Positions 4,487-5,398 of a stretch of DNA of 5,398 bases are shown piece by piece. The DNA is taken from NCBI GenBank assembly GCA_002293505.1, contig DBDI01000020.1:1-5398 (forward strand). The letters are read 5' to 3'. Both the position numbers and the translations under genes were made by a program. This DNA is from Alistipes sp. UBA936. Lineage in GTDB: Bacteria; Bacteroidota; Bacteroidia; Bacteroidales; Rikenellaceae. The notes beneath the pieces were generated by a model. The model did no database searches. It was not told the DNA's origin and saw only the letters and a program-made list of their open reading frames with translations. Position 1 is the stretch's first letter. Each line of letters begins with the position of its first letter.

Positions 4487-5398
4487 TTAGTGTATTGAGT
4501 ATTTTAGTTCGTTATCTTCCAAAAATTCTGCCAAACCTCCTCCGAGACCCACTCTTCGGCTTCGCGAGTACATTTTCAGCGCAACTCCGCCCGAGCGATC
4601 CACCACTCGCACGCTCAGCCGCAGCTCGCCCGTCGACGCCTTCACCGCCTCGTTCAGCCCCCGCGTCAGGTTCGCATCCACTGCCTCGACCGGCACCGTC
4701 ACGCACACTTCCCTCAGCAGATTCTTCTCAACGTCACTGAGTTGCATCACGCTTCCTATTCGCGCTTCGAGGGTGTTTTCGTTTCCGTACCGCGCTTGCA
4801 CCCGCCCGCGGATGAACAGAAAATAGTCGGTGTAGAAATATATCCGCCACTTCTCGTACTCCTTGTCGAACAGGGTGAATTCCAGTGAGTTGCCGTCGTA
4901 GTCCTCCAGCTTGAGGCGCCCGTACGGCTTGCCATTCTTCGAGACGAGGTTTTGCACTCCCGTGACCATTCCGGCGATCGTGAAGTCCTTCCCGGCCTTG
5001 CCCGTGAGGTCGCTCAGATCCTCCAACGTGGTGTTACACAGCTGCTTGATCACCACCCGATATTTGTCCAGCGGGTGGGCCGACATAAAAATCCCGATCG
5101 CCTCCCGCTCGCGGCTCAGGGTTTCCAGCTCGCTCCACTCCTCGGCCACAGGGATAAGTGGCTTCTGGATAGCGACTTCAGTTCCGTCTGCCGCCCCGAA
5201 CAGGCTCTGTTGCGCGGCTCCTTTTTCGGCCTGCAACCGCGCCCCGTAACGCATCAACTGCTCCAGGAAATTTCCTTGTTCGGTTTCGGCGAAAAACTTG
5301 CTCCGGTGCCATCCGCTGATGCCGTCGAATGCACCCGCAACAGCCAGACCCTCAAGTGTTTTCTTATTCACCGCCTGCAGGTTCACCCGCTCCATAAA
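4487..5398 (-). CDS. dnaE: DNA polymerase III alpha subunit, C-terminal part (runs off right edge)
   Basis: The last 303 codons of the replicative polymerase alpha subunit; the reading frame stays open to the edge (FMERVNLQAVNKK at 5398-5360), so the Met at 5395 is internal. Full-length Bacteroidales DnaE is roughly four times longer; the PHP and catalytic palm domains lie outside. Visible in order: a helix-hairpin-helix segment, VNKKTLEGLAVAGAFD; a linker holding the conserved stretch SREREAIGIFMSAHPLDKYR (4-kb side, about 5120-5061); the OB-fold domain FTIAGMVTGVQNLVSKNGKP through LEFTLFDKEYEKW (about 4994-4851) that binds single-stranded template; and a C-terminal domain ending LKYSIH, of the kind that contacts tau and the clamp. 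It is intact to its TAA at 4487, six bases before trxA. The operon promoter must lie upstream, beyond this window. Confidence 0.96.
   Translation of the reverse strand, partial: FMERVNLQAVNKKTLEGLAVAGAFDGISGWHRSKFFAETEQGNFLEQLMRYGARLQAEKGAAQQSLFGAADGTEVAIQKPLIPVAEEWSELETLSREREAIGIFMSAHPLDKYRVVIKQLCNTTLEDLSDLTGKAGKDFTIAGMVTGVQNLVSKNGKPYGRLKLEDYDGNSLEFTLFDKEYEKWRIYFYTDYFLFIRGRVQARYGNENTLEARIGSVMQLSDVEKNLLREVCVTVPVEAVDANLTRGLNEAVKASTGELRLSVRVVDRSGGVALKMYSRSRRVGLGGGLAEFLEDNELKYSIH

Noticed and set aside
4133..4498. Plus-strand open frame of 121 codons
   Set aside because: It is an antisense shadow of trxA, whose thioredoxin motifs are unmistakable.

Overview
The window looks like chromosomal DNA of a GC-rich member of the Bacteroidales. 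An Alistipes/Rikenellaceae-like organism is my best guess, but this is inference. Three things support the order: TAnnTTTG-type -7 boxes at positions 2130-2137 (minus), 2143-2150 (plus) and 3266-3273 (plus); no Shine-Dalgarno sequences before most genes; and proteins (DnaE C-terminus, thioredoxin, acyl-ACP thioesterase, C69 dipeptidase, YggS, small Xre regulator) that read like Bacteroidales versions. I see no mobile element, CRISPR array, tRNA or rRNA.

Layout. Left block, minus strand: an exported C69 dipeptidase (377-2095) is followed after five bases by the start of a GT4-type glycosyltransferase that runs off the left edge (1-371). The glycosyltransferase has no stop in the window and is easy to miss. 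Middle: the dipeptidase and yggS (2156-2926, plus) diverge from a 60-base AT-rich spacer with two interlocked promoters. yggS then converges on a small Xre-family regulator (2946-3194, minus), and one short hairpin spans the two stop codons. Right block, minus strand: the 3' part of dnaE (4487 to the right edge), trxA (4163-4480) and an acyl-ACP thioesterase (3395-4153) follow each other with 6- and 9-base gaps, as one operon.

The most interesting stretch is the roughly 200-base gap between the thioesterase stop and the Xre start (3195-3394). From left to right it holds a perfect 24-base palindrome flanked by A/T runs (bidirectional terminator and/or operator), a near-perfect Bacteroidales promoter reading right, a transcript of about 75 nt ending in a hairpin plus T-run (a candidate small RNA), and a G-quadruplex-type run of five G-tracts on the minus strand, directly after the thioesterase stop codon. 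The small RNA would be antisense to the 3' untranslated region of the dnaE-trxA-thioesterase mRNA.

The rest is ordinary housekeeping: replication (dnaE), redox (trxA), fatty acid release (thioesterase), PLP homeostasis (yggS), peptide turnover in the envelope (C69 peptidase) and surface glycan synthesis (glycosyltransferase). I find no new multi-gene system. The noteworthy items are the small-RNA locus, the loop-expanded YggS and the compact divergent promoter.
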